Origin: Longimicrobiales bacterium
GTDB taxonomy: Bacteria > Gemmatimonadota > Gemmatimonadetes > Longimicrobiales > Gaopeijiaceae
Reading direction: 5' to 3'
DNA: 64,000 nt
Assembly (NCBI GenBank): GCA_958295645.1
Contig: OY282361.1
Location: 1,702,501 to 1,766,500 of the forward strand
Positions 56,469 through 64,000 of this stretch are shown here, piece after piece (the stretch's first letter is position 1; the number at the start of each line of letters is the position of its first letter). The translations under genes were made by a program, and so were the position numbers. The notes below the pieces were generated by a model. That model was not told where the DNA came from and searched no databases. It was given only the letters and a program-made list of their open reading frames with translations.

Positions 56469-56603
56469 TCAGCGTCTTGCTCCATCCGCGTTCGTGCGCG
56501 GAGCGGCGTCGGGCGACGGCAACAATCCGTCCGCGGGCGAGGTGGCAAGGAGGCCGCCAAGGACGGCGAGCGTGGCCAGGAGCCGGGTGACGTTGCGGTT
56601 CAT
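56469..56603 (-). CDS. 44-residue secreted peptide (small ORF)
   Basis: ATG at 56603 has GGAGAACAGC directly upstream, a good ribosome-binding site. The product starts with a classic signal peptide, MNRNVTRLLATLAVLGGLLA, followed by a short polar tail. Its TGA overlaps the CTG proposed as the true start of the propeller protein. It could be a leader that couples translation, or a small exported peptide. No family is recognised. Confidence 0.4.
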   Translation of the reverse strand: MNRNVTRLLATLAVLGGLLATSPADGLLPSPDAAPRTNADGARR

Positions 56604-56755
56604 GCTGTTCTCCTCGGTTTCGTGTGCTTTCGAAGTCGCTTGGGCCGCGCCCGGTCCAGATGCCGACGCTTCGGGCGCACCGTATCCCTACAACACCCGA
56701 GAAGCAAGATCATACCACCCAGATCAGCCGACGGGCAAATTCGGTGCGGGGAAGA

Positions 56756-57362
56756 CTATGCACGGGACAGCGGCAACCCGGTACGCTCTCGGAGCTTGTC
56801 GGCCAACTGCTTGCGGCCGACACTCGCTTGGTTCGCCACAGTCTGCGGCGACAGCCCGAGAACGAGGGCGACTTCCGTGGTGGACCAGCCATCGAGATGA
56901 CGCATCCTGACGACCTGCGCTCTGCGCGCCGGCAACTCTGCGAGGGCACTCGTCGATGGCGTCGGCGAGCTCCTTGGCCTCTACCAGTTCGTCCGGCAAG
57001 GGGGACCGAGGCGGGCGCGGGGCGTGCTCTTGCACGATTTCTCGGCCTCTCCTGCGGTCTCGGCAGTAGTTGATGGCCAAGTTGCGCACGATGCTGAACA
57101 GGATCGAGCGGACGACGCTGTTCGGACGCCATCGCTTCCGATTGTTCCAGAACTGCATGAAGGCGTCTTGGACCACTTCCTCGGCCGACTCCCGCGTGCC
57201 GGTAATCGCACGGGCACGGCCTTGGAGGACGACCTGGTTGTCCCTCATGACGACGGCCAGCGCCCTCTCGTCGCCCTCCCGCATCCGGCGCAGGGCTTCG
57301 CCGTCGCGACTGGCCTGCATTGCCGCCCAAGACGGACTCGGACGGATGGGCTGATCGGACAT
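56756..57362 (-). pseudogene. ECF sigma factor interrupted by a one-base insertion
   Basis: ATG at 57362 opens a sigma-70 region 2 domain (AEEVVQDAFMQFWNNRKRW, SILFSIVRNLAINYCRDRRR). The frame is lost after LADAIDE. Removing one base from the GGG run at 56944-56946 (CCC on the coding strand) gives AIDECLAELPARRAQVVRMR followed by HLDGWSTTEVALVLGLSPQT, a normal region 4, and a stop at 56756, for a 201-residue ECF sigma factor. Either the gene is inactivated, the run is slippery, or the base is an error. It lies just upstream of the propeller genes, which it might have controlled. Confidence 0.75.
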
Positions 57363-57480
57363 CTCCAGCTCCTCGGTCTGATGGATTTCGACGTGCCTCC
57401 ACTTCTTGGTACTCCGGGATGCCCAAGAAAGTTCCCGCGACGCCCATCCGAACCCTTCCGGCCGCCGCCCCTGGAACCGC

Positions 57481-59634
57481 TCAGACCGCGTTGCGGCGCT
57501 CCACGGGTCCCAGTCCCAGGTCGCTCGGAGACGCTTGCGCCACCGCGGGCGCGGCTTGTCCAAGGGCGTCGGCCAGGGCGTCCGGCGAGGAAACGGGCGC
57601 TTGGCAGGCGGCGCCGACGCACACGAAGGCGCGACCGGGCTGGTCGAGGCGGCCCTGCATGGCCGGGAGCGAGGCTAAGGCTGCTGAGGCTGGATCGCCC
57701 CCGGCAAGCACGCGGTTGGGGTGGGCGTGGCGGTGGGCCACGGCCAGCATGGCTGCGACGTTCCCCTGCTCGTCCACGGACCCACCGGCCGGGCCCGGTG
57801 GCTGCGGCGCCCCGACCAGCACGATCTCCAGCGGCATCGTCCGCGCCACCAGGGCGGCGGCCAGGAGGCGGCCGATCCCCAGCGGGTGGCGTTCCATCGT
57901 GCCCGCTTCCCGAAGCACGACGGCCTCGGCCGCGGCTTGGTGTTCCGTGTTGCCGGCCAGCCGCGCCGATCTCGCCATGAGTTCGGTCGCCAGCGAGTTG
58001 CCGGAGGGGACGGCGTTGTCCATGATGTCGCGCGGGCGGACGATCAGGCGCTCGCCGTCGCTCGCGGCGTCGTAGAACATTGCGTCGCCCGCGTCCCAGA
58101 AGCGCTCCATCGTCCTGTCGGCGATCCGCAGGCCCTCCTCCAGCCACTGCGGGCGAAGAGTGGCTTCGTAGAGCGACAGGCAGGCGTTGCCGAGGGCGCC
58201 GTAGTCCTCCAGGAAGCCTTCCACGTGAACCCGGCCCGCGGTCCAGACCCGGAACAGGCGTCCACCCCGGTCCAGCGCCGCCAGCAGGGAATCGGCGGCT
58301 TCGGCGGCGGCCGCCGTGTAGTCCGGACGTCCGAGCGCCGGGCCCGCCTCGGCCAGCGCGCGGATGGCCAGTCCGTTCCACCCGGCGAGCACCTTCTCGT
58401 CGCGCAGGGGGGCCTCGCGTTCGGCCCGGCGCGACTTGAGCGCCGCCAGGGACTCGCGCATCCGCCGCTCCAAGTCCACGAGCGCCATTCCTTCGCGCCT
58501 GGCCACCGCGTCCAATCCGTGCGCCAAGTGCAGGATGTTGCTGCCTTCGAAGTTCCCGGCGGCGCTCACGTCGTACAGGCGGCCGACCAACTCCGCCTCC
58601 TCATGGCCGAGGCAGTCGGCGACCTCGTCCGGCGTCCACACGTAGAACGCTCCCTCCCGTCCTTCCGAATCCGCGTCCCTGGCCGAATAGAAGAGGCCTT
58701 CGGGCGAACGCAGGTCCTCGAGCACGTAGTCGAGCGTCTCCTCGGCGACGGCCGCCATGCCGGGCGCTCCCAGCACGTGCGCCCGCACCAGCGCGCTCGC
58801 GATCAGCGCGTTGTCGTAGAGCATCTTCTCGAAGTGCGGCACCAGCCAGCGCGCGTCCACGGAGTAGCGGTGAAAGCCGCCGCCTACGTGGTCGCGGATG
58901 CCGCCCGCCGCCATGCGGGCCAGCGTGCGGACCGCCATCGCCGGGCCTCGCGCTTCCGGGTCCGCCCCCGACCGCAGCAGGAATTCCAGGAACATGGGCT
59001 GCGGGAACTTGGGCGCGCCCCCGAAGCCGCCGTGCACCGGATCGAAGGTCCGCTGCGCCGCCGCCACCGCGCCGTCGAAGAGGGGAGCCGCGTCCTCCTC
59101 GTATCTTCCCGCCGCGGGCCGCGCCGCCGTCGAACTCGCCAGCAGCGCTTCCGTGATCCGCCCGCTCGCCCGCACCACCTCGCCCCGCCGCGACGCGTAG
59201 GCCTCGGCCGCCGCCGAGAGCACCTGGCGAAACGCGGGCATCCCGTGGCGCGGCACGGGCGGAAAGTACGTCCCCCCGTAGTACGGCACCCCGTCCGGCG
59301 TGAGGAAGACCGTGAGCGGCCATCCCCCCTGCCCCGTCATGGCCTGGACCGCTGTCATGTACACCGAGTCCAGGTCGGGCCGCTCCTCCCGGTCGAGCTT
59401 GATGTTCACGAACGAACGGTTCATGAGAAGCGCCGTCGCCTCGTCCTCGAACGACTCGCGCTCCATGACGTGGCACCAGTGGCACGCCGAATACCCGACC
59501 GAGAGCAGGATGGGCCGGTCGCGCTCCTTGGCTAGGGCCAGCGCCTCGTCGCCCCACGGATGCCAGTCCACCGGGTTGCGGGCGTGCTGCAACAGATAGG
59601 GACTGGTCTCGGCAGCGAGCCGGTTGGACTTCAT
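57481..59634 (-). CDS. YyaL/DUF255 thioredoxin-fold protein with helical barrel
   Basis: 717 residues. The N-terminal thioredoxin-like domain has [18 protein letters not shown] and [16 protein letters not shown] (C-x-x-C-H), then [13 protein letters not shown] and YFPP. The remainder is an (alpha/alpha)6 barrel like N-acylglucosamine 2-epimerases, with [31 protein letters not shown] and [12 protein letters not shown]. The family is widespread and its reaction remains unclear. No signal peptide is visible. ATG at 59634 is two bases from the perfect palindrome TTGTCATGACAA. Confidence 0.85.
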   Translation of the reverse strand: MKSNRLAAETSPYLLQHARNPVDWHPWGDEALALAKERDRPILLSVGYSACHWCHVMERESFEDEATALLMNRSFVNIKLDREERPDLDSVYMTAVQAMTGQGGWPLTVFLTPDGVPYYGGTYFPPVPRHGMPAFRQVLSAAAEAYASRRGEVVRASGRITEALLASSTAARPAAGRYEEDAAPLFDGAVAAAQRTFDPVHGGFGGAPKFPQPMFLEFLLRSGADPEARGPAMAVRTLARMAAGGIRDHVGGGFHRYSVDARWLVPHFEKMLYDNALIASALVRAHVLGAPGMAAVAEETLDYVLEDLRSPEGLFYSARDADSEGREGAFYVWTPDEVADCLGHEEAELVGRLYDVSAAGNFEGSNILHLAHGLDAVARREGMALVDLERRMRESLAALKSRRAEREAPLRDEKVLAGWNGLAIRALAEAGPALGRPDYTAAAAEAADSLLAALDRGGRLFRVWTAGRVHVEGFLEDYGALGNACLSLYEATLRPQWLEEGLRIADRTMERFWDAGDAMFYDAASDGERLIVRPRDIMDNAVPSGNSLATELMARSARLAGNTEHQAAAEAVVLREAGTMERHPLGIGRLLAAALVARTMPLEIVLVGAPQPPGPAGGSVDEQGNVAAMLAVAHRHAHPNRVLAGGDPASAALASLPAMQGRLDQPGRAFVCVGAACQAPVSSPDALADALGQAAPAVAQASPSDLGLGPVERRNAV

Positions 59635-59635
59635 T

Positions 59636-59647
59636 TTGTCATGACAA
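59636..59647. promoter_or_regulatory. 12-base perfect palindrome beside the DUF255 start
   Basis: TTGTCATGACAA lies one base upstream of the ATG (minus strand), where a ribosome-binding site would be expected. It could be an operator or a chance palindrome. Confidence 0.25.
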
Positions 59648-59796
59648 CACGACTGCCTGGCTAAGGCACTCGGCGACGGTTAGTCATGCGGCCGGGCCTC
59701 TCCCAGAGTCGAGGGAGCCTTCGGGCCGTCTCGGGCGGCCGCCGACATCTATCGTATTATGGTAACCGCCCGACGACAGCTTCCCAAGCGAGAGAA

Positions 59797-60603
59797 ATGA
59801 ATCGCCGACTACTGCTGGCGGCGCTGCGGCGTCCGTGGATCGTCCCCGCGATGGCTTCGGCGGCCTGGGCGTTTCGCGCGCGCGGCTGGCACCGAAGGCC
59901 GCCCTTCCTCCCGCTGCCCTCGAAGGACTACATGCGATGGCGCATGGAGACGGCCTACGGCGACGCCGACGCGAAGCCGCCCTTGGACGACATCGCCGGC
60001 TTCCTGCGCTGGTCCGCCCGGATGCGCCGCCGAATGACCGGACGCTCGCCGGCTGCCGGCTGGGCCAAGGCCGCCGGCTTGCTGGGGCTCGCCGGGTTCG
60101 CCGCATGGGCCAACGTCTACGGCCCGGAGCAGGAGAGCGTGCGCGAAGCGGTCGCCGGCGGCGGGTATCCGGGATTGCTGGGCCTGTCGGTGCTCAGCGG
60201 ATTCAACGTGATCGCCGCCGTGCCCATCGTGTGGTTCTATCCTCTGCTCATCGAGGCCGGGTTCGAGCCCGTCCCCACGCTGGCGACCATCGCGCTGGGC
60301 ATGACGGGGGGCGACCTGCTGGGCTACGTCGTCGGCACGGTGTCGCGCGACGTCTTCAAGGCTCGGCTGATCGGGTTTCACTGGCGGGTGGAACGCCTGC
60401 GCGCTCGTCATCCGGTGCTGCCGCTGGCTCTGGTCTTCGCGTACGCGGGCTTCGTGCCGGCGCCCAACGAGCTGATCGTCGTTCCGTTGGCGTATTTTCG
60501 CTATCCCGTGCTGGGGATCATGGCGGCGGTGTTCCTCGGCAACATCGTCTTCAACACGTGGATGGCCTTCGGGGTGGGGTGGGCGTTCGGAGCGGGCGGA
60601 TGA
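59797..60603 (+). CDS. VTT/DedA-like membrane protein
   Basis: About 268 residues with a soluble N-terminal 85 residues and then four to five hydrophobic segments. YPGLLGLSVLSGFNVIAAVP and ALVFAYAGFVPAPNELIVVPLAYF resemble the re-entrant loops of the VTT (SNARE-associated, YqaA/DedA) family, which includes lipid-carrier flippases. ATG at 59797 follows AAGCGAGAG. Assignment is by pattern and is moderate. It is divergent from the DUF255 gene. Confidence 0.55.
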   Translation: MNRRLLLAALRRPWIVPAMASAAWAFRARGWHRRPPFLPLPSKDYMRWRMETAYGDADAKPPLDDIAGFLRWSARMRRRMTGRSPAAGWAKAAGLLGLAGFAAWANVYGPEQESVREAVAGGGYPGLLGLSVLSGFNVIAAVPIVWFYPLLIEAGFEPVPTLATIALGMTGGDLLGYVVGTVSRDVFKARLIGFHWRVERLRARHPVLPLALVFAYAGFVPAPNELIVVPLAYFRYPVLGIMAAVFLGNIVFNTWMAFGVGWAFGAGG

Positions 60604-60617
60604 CGGGGTGGGCGGGC

Positions 60618-60750
60618 CATGGCAGGAGGCGCGGGTCATGGCAGGCCGAGGCGATCATGCCACGATCGGCGAGTTGTGGCAGGTTCGGCAAGAGATGGCA
60701 GGCCGCACAGACGATGGCAGGCCGAGCCGATCGTGCCAGGGTCGGCGGGC
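60618..60750. repeat. 19-base tandem repeat, seven copies, upstream of coaE
   Basis: Units begin at 60618, 60637, 60656, 60675, 60694, 60713 and 60732, exactly 19 bases apart. The core is (C/G)ATGGCAGG; every unit has ATG or GTG at the same place. Since 19 is not a multiple of three, successive start codons fall in different frames. Confidence 0.9.
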
Positions 60751-60762
60751 GGTGAGGCCGCG

Positions 60763-61365
60763 TTGCTGATCGTGGGGCTGACGGGCAACGTCGCGGCGGG
60801 CAAGACCGCGGTGGCGGAGATGTGGCGGGGCGCGGGCGTGCCGGTCGCTTCGGCGGACGAGTTCGCGCGGCGGGCGGTCGCGCCGGGGTCGGCCGCGCTG
60901 GCCCGAATCGCCGAACTGTTCGGTGAGGGGATCGTGGGCGCGGACGGGGAGATGGACCGGGCGGCGGTTCGGCGGATCGTGTTTGCCGACACCGGGGCTC
61001 GGCGGCGGCTGGAGGCCGTGGTCCATCCGGTCGTGAGGGTGTTGCGCGACGAATGGACGGAGGCGCGGCGAGCGCGGGGAGCGGAACTCGTGGCCTGGGA
61101 GGCGCCGTTGCTCTACGAGACGGGCATGGACGGCGAAGTGGACGTGGTCGTCGTCGTGGACGCGCCGGCGGACCTGCGGCGGAGGCGCGTCATGGAGAGG
61201 CGCGGCTTGGCGAGCGAGGAGGCGTTGGCGGTGATGGAGGCGCAGGCGTCTGCGGGAGACAAGCGGCGGCGGGCGGACTTCGTGGTCGCCAACGACGGGA
61301 GCCTCGAAGCGCTGGCGGCGCGGGCGGCCGAAGTGCTGGACGCCCTGCGGGGCCGGGCTCCATGA
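60763..61365 (+). CDS. coaE: Dephospho-CoA kinase
   Basis: Last step of coenzyme A synthesis; 200 residues, normal for the family. P-loop GLTGNVAAGKTAVAEMW, then SADEFARRAV, EAPLLYETGMD and VVVDAPADLRRRRVMERRG. TTG at 60763 gives MLIVGLTGN, the usual start, and has GGTGAGG five bases upstream; GTG 60733 inside the repeat array would add ten residues. The stop overlaps the next ATG (ATGA). Confidence 0.92.
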   Translation: MLIVGLTGNVAAGKTAVAEMWRGAGVPVASADEFARRAVAPGSAALARIAELFGEGIVGADGEMDRAAVRRIVFADTGARRRLEAVVHPVVRVLRDEWTEARRARGAELVAWEAPLLYETGMDGEVDVVVVVDAPADLRRRRVMERRGLASEEALAVMEAQASAGDKRRRADFVVANDGSLEALAARAAEVLDALRGRAP

Positions 61366-62375
61366 GTTCCGCTGCCGCTGGCCTGCCGTTGGGGAGCGAC
61401 TGCGGCGAGGCCCTGGACGCGCTGGGCCGGGCCTCCCGGATCGTGCTTTCGACGCACCACAACGCGGACGGCGACGGGGCCGGGTCCGAGGCGGCGCTGG
61501 CCATGCACCTCGCCGGGCGGGGGAAGCACGTGCGGATCGTGAACCCGACGCCCTTCCCCGAGGCGTTCGCCTTTCTGTTGGACGATGCCTCGCGGGTCCT
61601 TCCGGTGGGCGGGCAAGAGGCCGCCGACGCCTGCCGCGAAGCCGATCTCGCGGTCGTTCTGGACACGTCCGAGGCGAAGCGCATCGGCCCCGTGCACGCG
61701 CTGATCCGCCACCTTCCGGCGGTGGTGATCGACCACCACCCGGCCGGGGCGGACGGGATTTCGGGCATCGTGGTGCGCGACACGACGGCCGCCGCCACGG
61801 GCGAAATGGTGTTCGCGCTGCTGGAGCGGGACGGCGCCGCGTGGACGCCGCAGATGGCGGCCGCTCTCTACACGGCCGTCCTGACCGACACGGGCGGCTT
61901 CCGCTTCTCCAACACCACGCCGACCTGCCTGCGCACGGCCGCCCGGCTGATCGAACTGGGCGCGGCGCCGCACGACCTGCACCGAAGAGTGTACGGGAGC
62001 TTCCGGCGGCGCCGGTTCGCGCTGCTGCAGGAGTCGCTGGCGACCCTGGAGGTGCACGAGTCGGGACGAGTGGCGTGGATGATCGTGCCGGGCGCCGCCT
62101 ACGGCCGGACGCAGGCTTCGGTCGAAGACTTGGAAGGGTTCGTGGACGTGCCGAGGAGCATCCGCGGCGTGGAGGTGGCGCTCCTGTTCCGCGTGGCCAA
62201 GGACGGGCAGACCAAGGTGTCGATGCGGTCCGGCGCCGCCGTGGACGTGAACCAGTTGGCGGCGGCCTTCGGCGGTGGCGGCCACCCACGCGCGGCCGGG
62301 GCGGTGCTGCCGGAGCCGATGGAAGAGGCCGTCCGGAGAGTCGTCGGCGCGGTCGTCGGCGCATTGGCCGAGTGA
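61362..62375 (+). CDS. DHH/DHHA1 phosphoesterase (NrnA-like)
   Basis: About 337 residues. DHH motifs: THHNADGDGAGSE, VVLDTSEAKRIG, IDHHPAGADG and TDTGGFRFSNT; the C-terminal DHHA1 domain has GGGGHPRAAGAVLP. Proteins of this layout degrade nanoRNA, pAp or cyclic dinucleotides such as c-di-AMP or pGpG. No membrane or PAS/GGDEF segment is present, which favours the NrnA type. The ATG overlaps the coaE stop. Confidence 0.88.
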   Translation: MSSAAAGLPLGSDCGEALDALGRASRIVLSTHHNADGDGAGSEAALAMHLAGRGKHVRIVNPTPFPEAFAFLLDDASRVLPVGGQEAADACREADLAVVLDTSEAKRIGPVHALIRHLPAVVIDHHPAGADGISGIVVRDTTAAATGEMVFALLERDGAAWTPQMAAALYTAVLTDTGGFRFSNTTPTCLRTAARLIELGAAPHDLHRRVYGSFRRRRFALLQESLATLEVHESGRVAWMIVPGAAYGRTQASVEDLEGFVDVPRSIRGVEVALLFRVAKDGQTKVSMRSGAAVDVNQLAAAFGGGGHPRAAGAVLPEPMEEAVRRVVGAVVGALAE

Positions 62376-62569
62376 GCGCCGGGTTCTGAAGGCCGCCACT
62401 TGCAACGACGAGGGCGCCGACGCGTCCGTTGGCGCAACGGCTCCTTGAGGCGGGCGGGTCGCCGCCGCTGGCGCGCCCCCTGGCCGCGGCCGGCCGGCTG
62501 GCCCGTCCCGCCATTGGCCAAGTAGGATGAACGAACCAGCCCGTCGTCCCCTAGTCCCGAATCGGACCA

Positions 62570-64000
62570 TGTCTCCCAACGTCATCCCCCGCTCGCCCGC
62601 CCTGGCCGTCCCAAGGCCGGCCTTCGCCGCCCTCGCCCCAGCGCCAGCCCGGGGATGGCCCCATGCGCTGGCCTCCGTCGTCGCGCTAGCCCTCGCATTG
62701 GCGCTCGCGCCGTCCTCCGAAGCCGCCGCCCAGTCGCGCCGAGCCTATCCCGCCACCGCCCATGGCGGGAACTACATGCACAACTTCTACCTGCCTCCGG
62801 CCCCCGCCACCACGCCCTGGTACCCCGCCTGGCATCCCAGCGGCGCGACTCTGGCCGTCGCCATGAGCGGCTCGATTTGGGAAGTGAATCCGGCGACCGG
62901 GACGGCCACGGAGATCGTCCACGGGCCGAAGTACTATTCCTCTCCCGGCTATTCTCCCGACGGAGCCTGGCTGGCGTACACCGCCGACGACGACGGCATC
63001 TCGATCGGCTTGGAGGTCTTGAACACGGCTACCGGCGAGCGCCACGTGCTCGCGGAGGACGAGCATGTTCACGCCGATCCGCGCTTCTCGCCGGACGGGA
63101 GCCGCATCGCCTACGTGTCGACCGCGCCCAGCGGCTACTTCAACGTCTACGTCCGGCCCTTCGCGGACGGACGCTGGACGGGGCCGCCCGAGGCCGTCAC
63201 GACCGATCATTCCTTCGGCCGCAACCGCCTGTACTTCGGGCCTTGGGACATGCACACGTCGCCGGCGTGGCTCCCCGACGGCGAGGAGCTGCTGCTGGTG
63301 TCCAATCGGGACGTCGCGCTGGGGAGCGGCAACGTATACCGGGTCCCGGCCCGGGCCGGGGGAATCGAGACGCGCCAAGTCGTGCTGGACGAACAGACCT
63401 TGTACCGTACCCAGCCCGACGTGGCCTACGACGGCAAGCGCTTCGTGTACTCGTCCACCGCCGGCGCCGCGGACCAGTTCCAGAACTTGTACGTGCAACC
63501 GACCGTCGGCGGCGAGCCCTACAAGCTGACCTTCTTCGAGCACGACGCCTTCCATCCCCGGTGGTCGCCCGACGCCGAGTGGATCGCGTTCGTGGCCAAC
63601 GACGGCGGCCTGCCCCAGCTGTACTTGCTGGAGACGAACGGCGGCCGCCTGCAGAAGATCGAAATCCGGCGGCGGAACTGGGCGCGGCCCATGGGGGTCT
63701 TGTCCGTGGAGACCGTGTTGGAGCGGGGAGAATCGTCCGGGGGCGGCGAGCGCGTGGCCAGCCGGGTCCATCTGACGGCCTCCGACGGCAAGTTCTACGC
63801 CCCGGCGGACGCCTATGCGCGGGTCAGCCGGGCGGGCGACCGCGTCTTTCATCATCCGGGCGCCTTCGCCGTGGAGCTGCCCGCCGGGCCGGCCGAGTTC
63901 ACGGTGGTGCGCGGATTCGAGACGACGCCAGCCACCGTGCAGGTGGAGATTCAAGAGGGAGACACGACCGCGCTGACGGTGGCGCTGGAGGAAGTGTCGG
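62570..64000 (+). CDS. Secreted TolB-like beta-propeller protein (3' truncated)
   Basis: The frame runs from ATG 62570 to the end of the window, 477 codons without a stop. A signal peptide lies around residues 30-55 (ASVVALALALALAPSSEAAA). PD40/TolB blades include WHPSGATLAVAMSG, YSPDGAWLAYTADD, FSPDGSRIAYVS and WSPDAEWIAFVAND. The visible C-terminus turns into a beta-sandwich segment (YAPADAYARVSRAGDR). The layout matches long secreted proteins that continue into an amidohydrolase domain, but that part is outside the window. Confidence 0.75.

Overview
The window is a dense, very GC-rich bacterial chromosome segment. Many genes start with GTG or TTG and many overlap by four bases (ATGA, GTGA, TTGA). 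The gene set includes a B12-dependent ribonucleotide reductase, a fused alpha/beta 2-oxoacid dehydrogenase E1, secreted TolB-like and 6-bladed beta-propeller proteins, a peptidase-propeller-barrel protein, a degenerate DksA-type protein and paired NTP-carrier-like permeases. This suggests a Gram-negative, aerobic, amino-acid-degrading bacterium, most likely Gemmatimonadota. The taxon is inferred from gene content, not from a marker gene.

Layout. 1-8.8 kb: the tail of a LeuA-type acyl synthase, then a complete phosphate regulon (phoB-phoR-pstS-pstC-pstA-pstB-phoU) followed by a coupled short-chain dehydrogenase. 8.9-10.75 kb: msrB, an NAD-type isocitrate/isopropylmalate-family dehydrogenase and a small zinc-ribbon membrane protein. 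10.75-12.3 kb: an AT-richer islet, reading leftward, with a TIR-domain protein of the kind used in phage defence and, 9 bases downstream, an internally deleted VapC toxin. 12.5-19.7 kb: glutaryl-CoA dehydrogenase, two divergent ADP/ATP-translocase-like permeases, a secreted amidohydrolase and an amino-acid permease. 19.75-29.6 kb: one long leftward chain pyk, metallo-hydrolase, pgi, ytxH-like, transaldolase, L,D-transpeptidase, smpB, a repeat mini-ORF, pyrD, pyrF, cysS, tRNA-Thr. 29.7-38.8 kb: RNase D, DksA/TraR, YggX, a coiled-coil protein, ornithine aminotransferase, nitrilase, an AAA ATPase with a nuclease-like C-terminus, and an M20 amidohydrolase. 38.8-48.3 kb (leftward): nrdJ, peptidase/propeller/barrel protein, GT-C-like membrane protein, murQ and a lipoprotein. 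48.5-50.3 kb: an ABC exporter. 50.3-59.6 kb (leftward): a YyaL-type thioredoxin-fold protein, an ECF sigma factor broken by one extra base, a tiny secreted peptide, two paralogous beta-propellers, the fused E1, a small unknown and ccdA. 59.8-64 kb: a VTT-like membrane protein, coaE, a DHH phosphoesterase and the start of a TolB-like protein that runs out of the window.

The most unusual pattern is short tandem or near-tandem duplication exactly at gene junctions. At smpB-pyrD a 36-base unit carrying its own Shine-Dalgarno and ATG is repeated four times. At pyrF-cysS a 38-base stop/start junction is duplicated. At the nitrilase start the ribosome-binding site plus start codon is duplicated. Upstream of coaE a 19-base unit with a start codon is repeated seven times. 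Other 21-, 23- and 36-base repeats sit at pyk, pyrD-pyrF, the transpeptidase, the barrel protein and the ABC exporter. Several of these create tiny cistrons whose stop codon overlaps the next gene's start, which could tune or re-couple translation.
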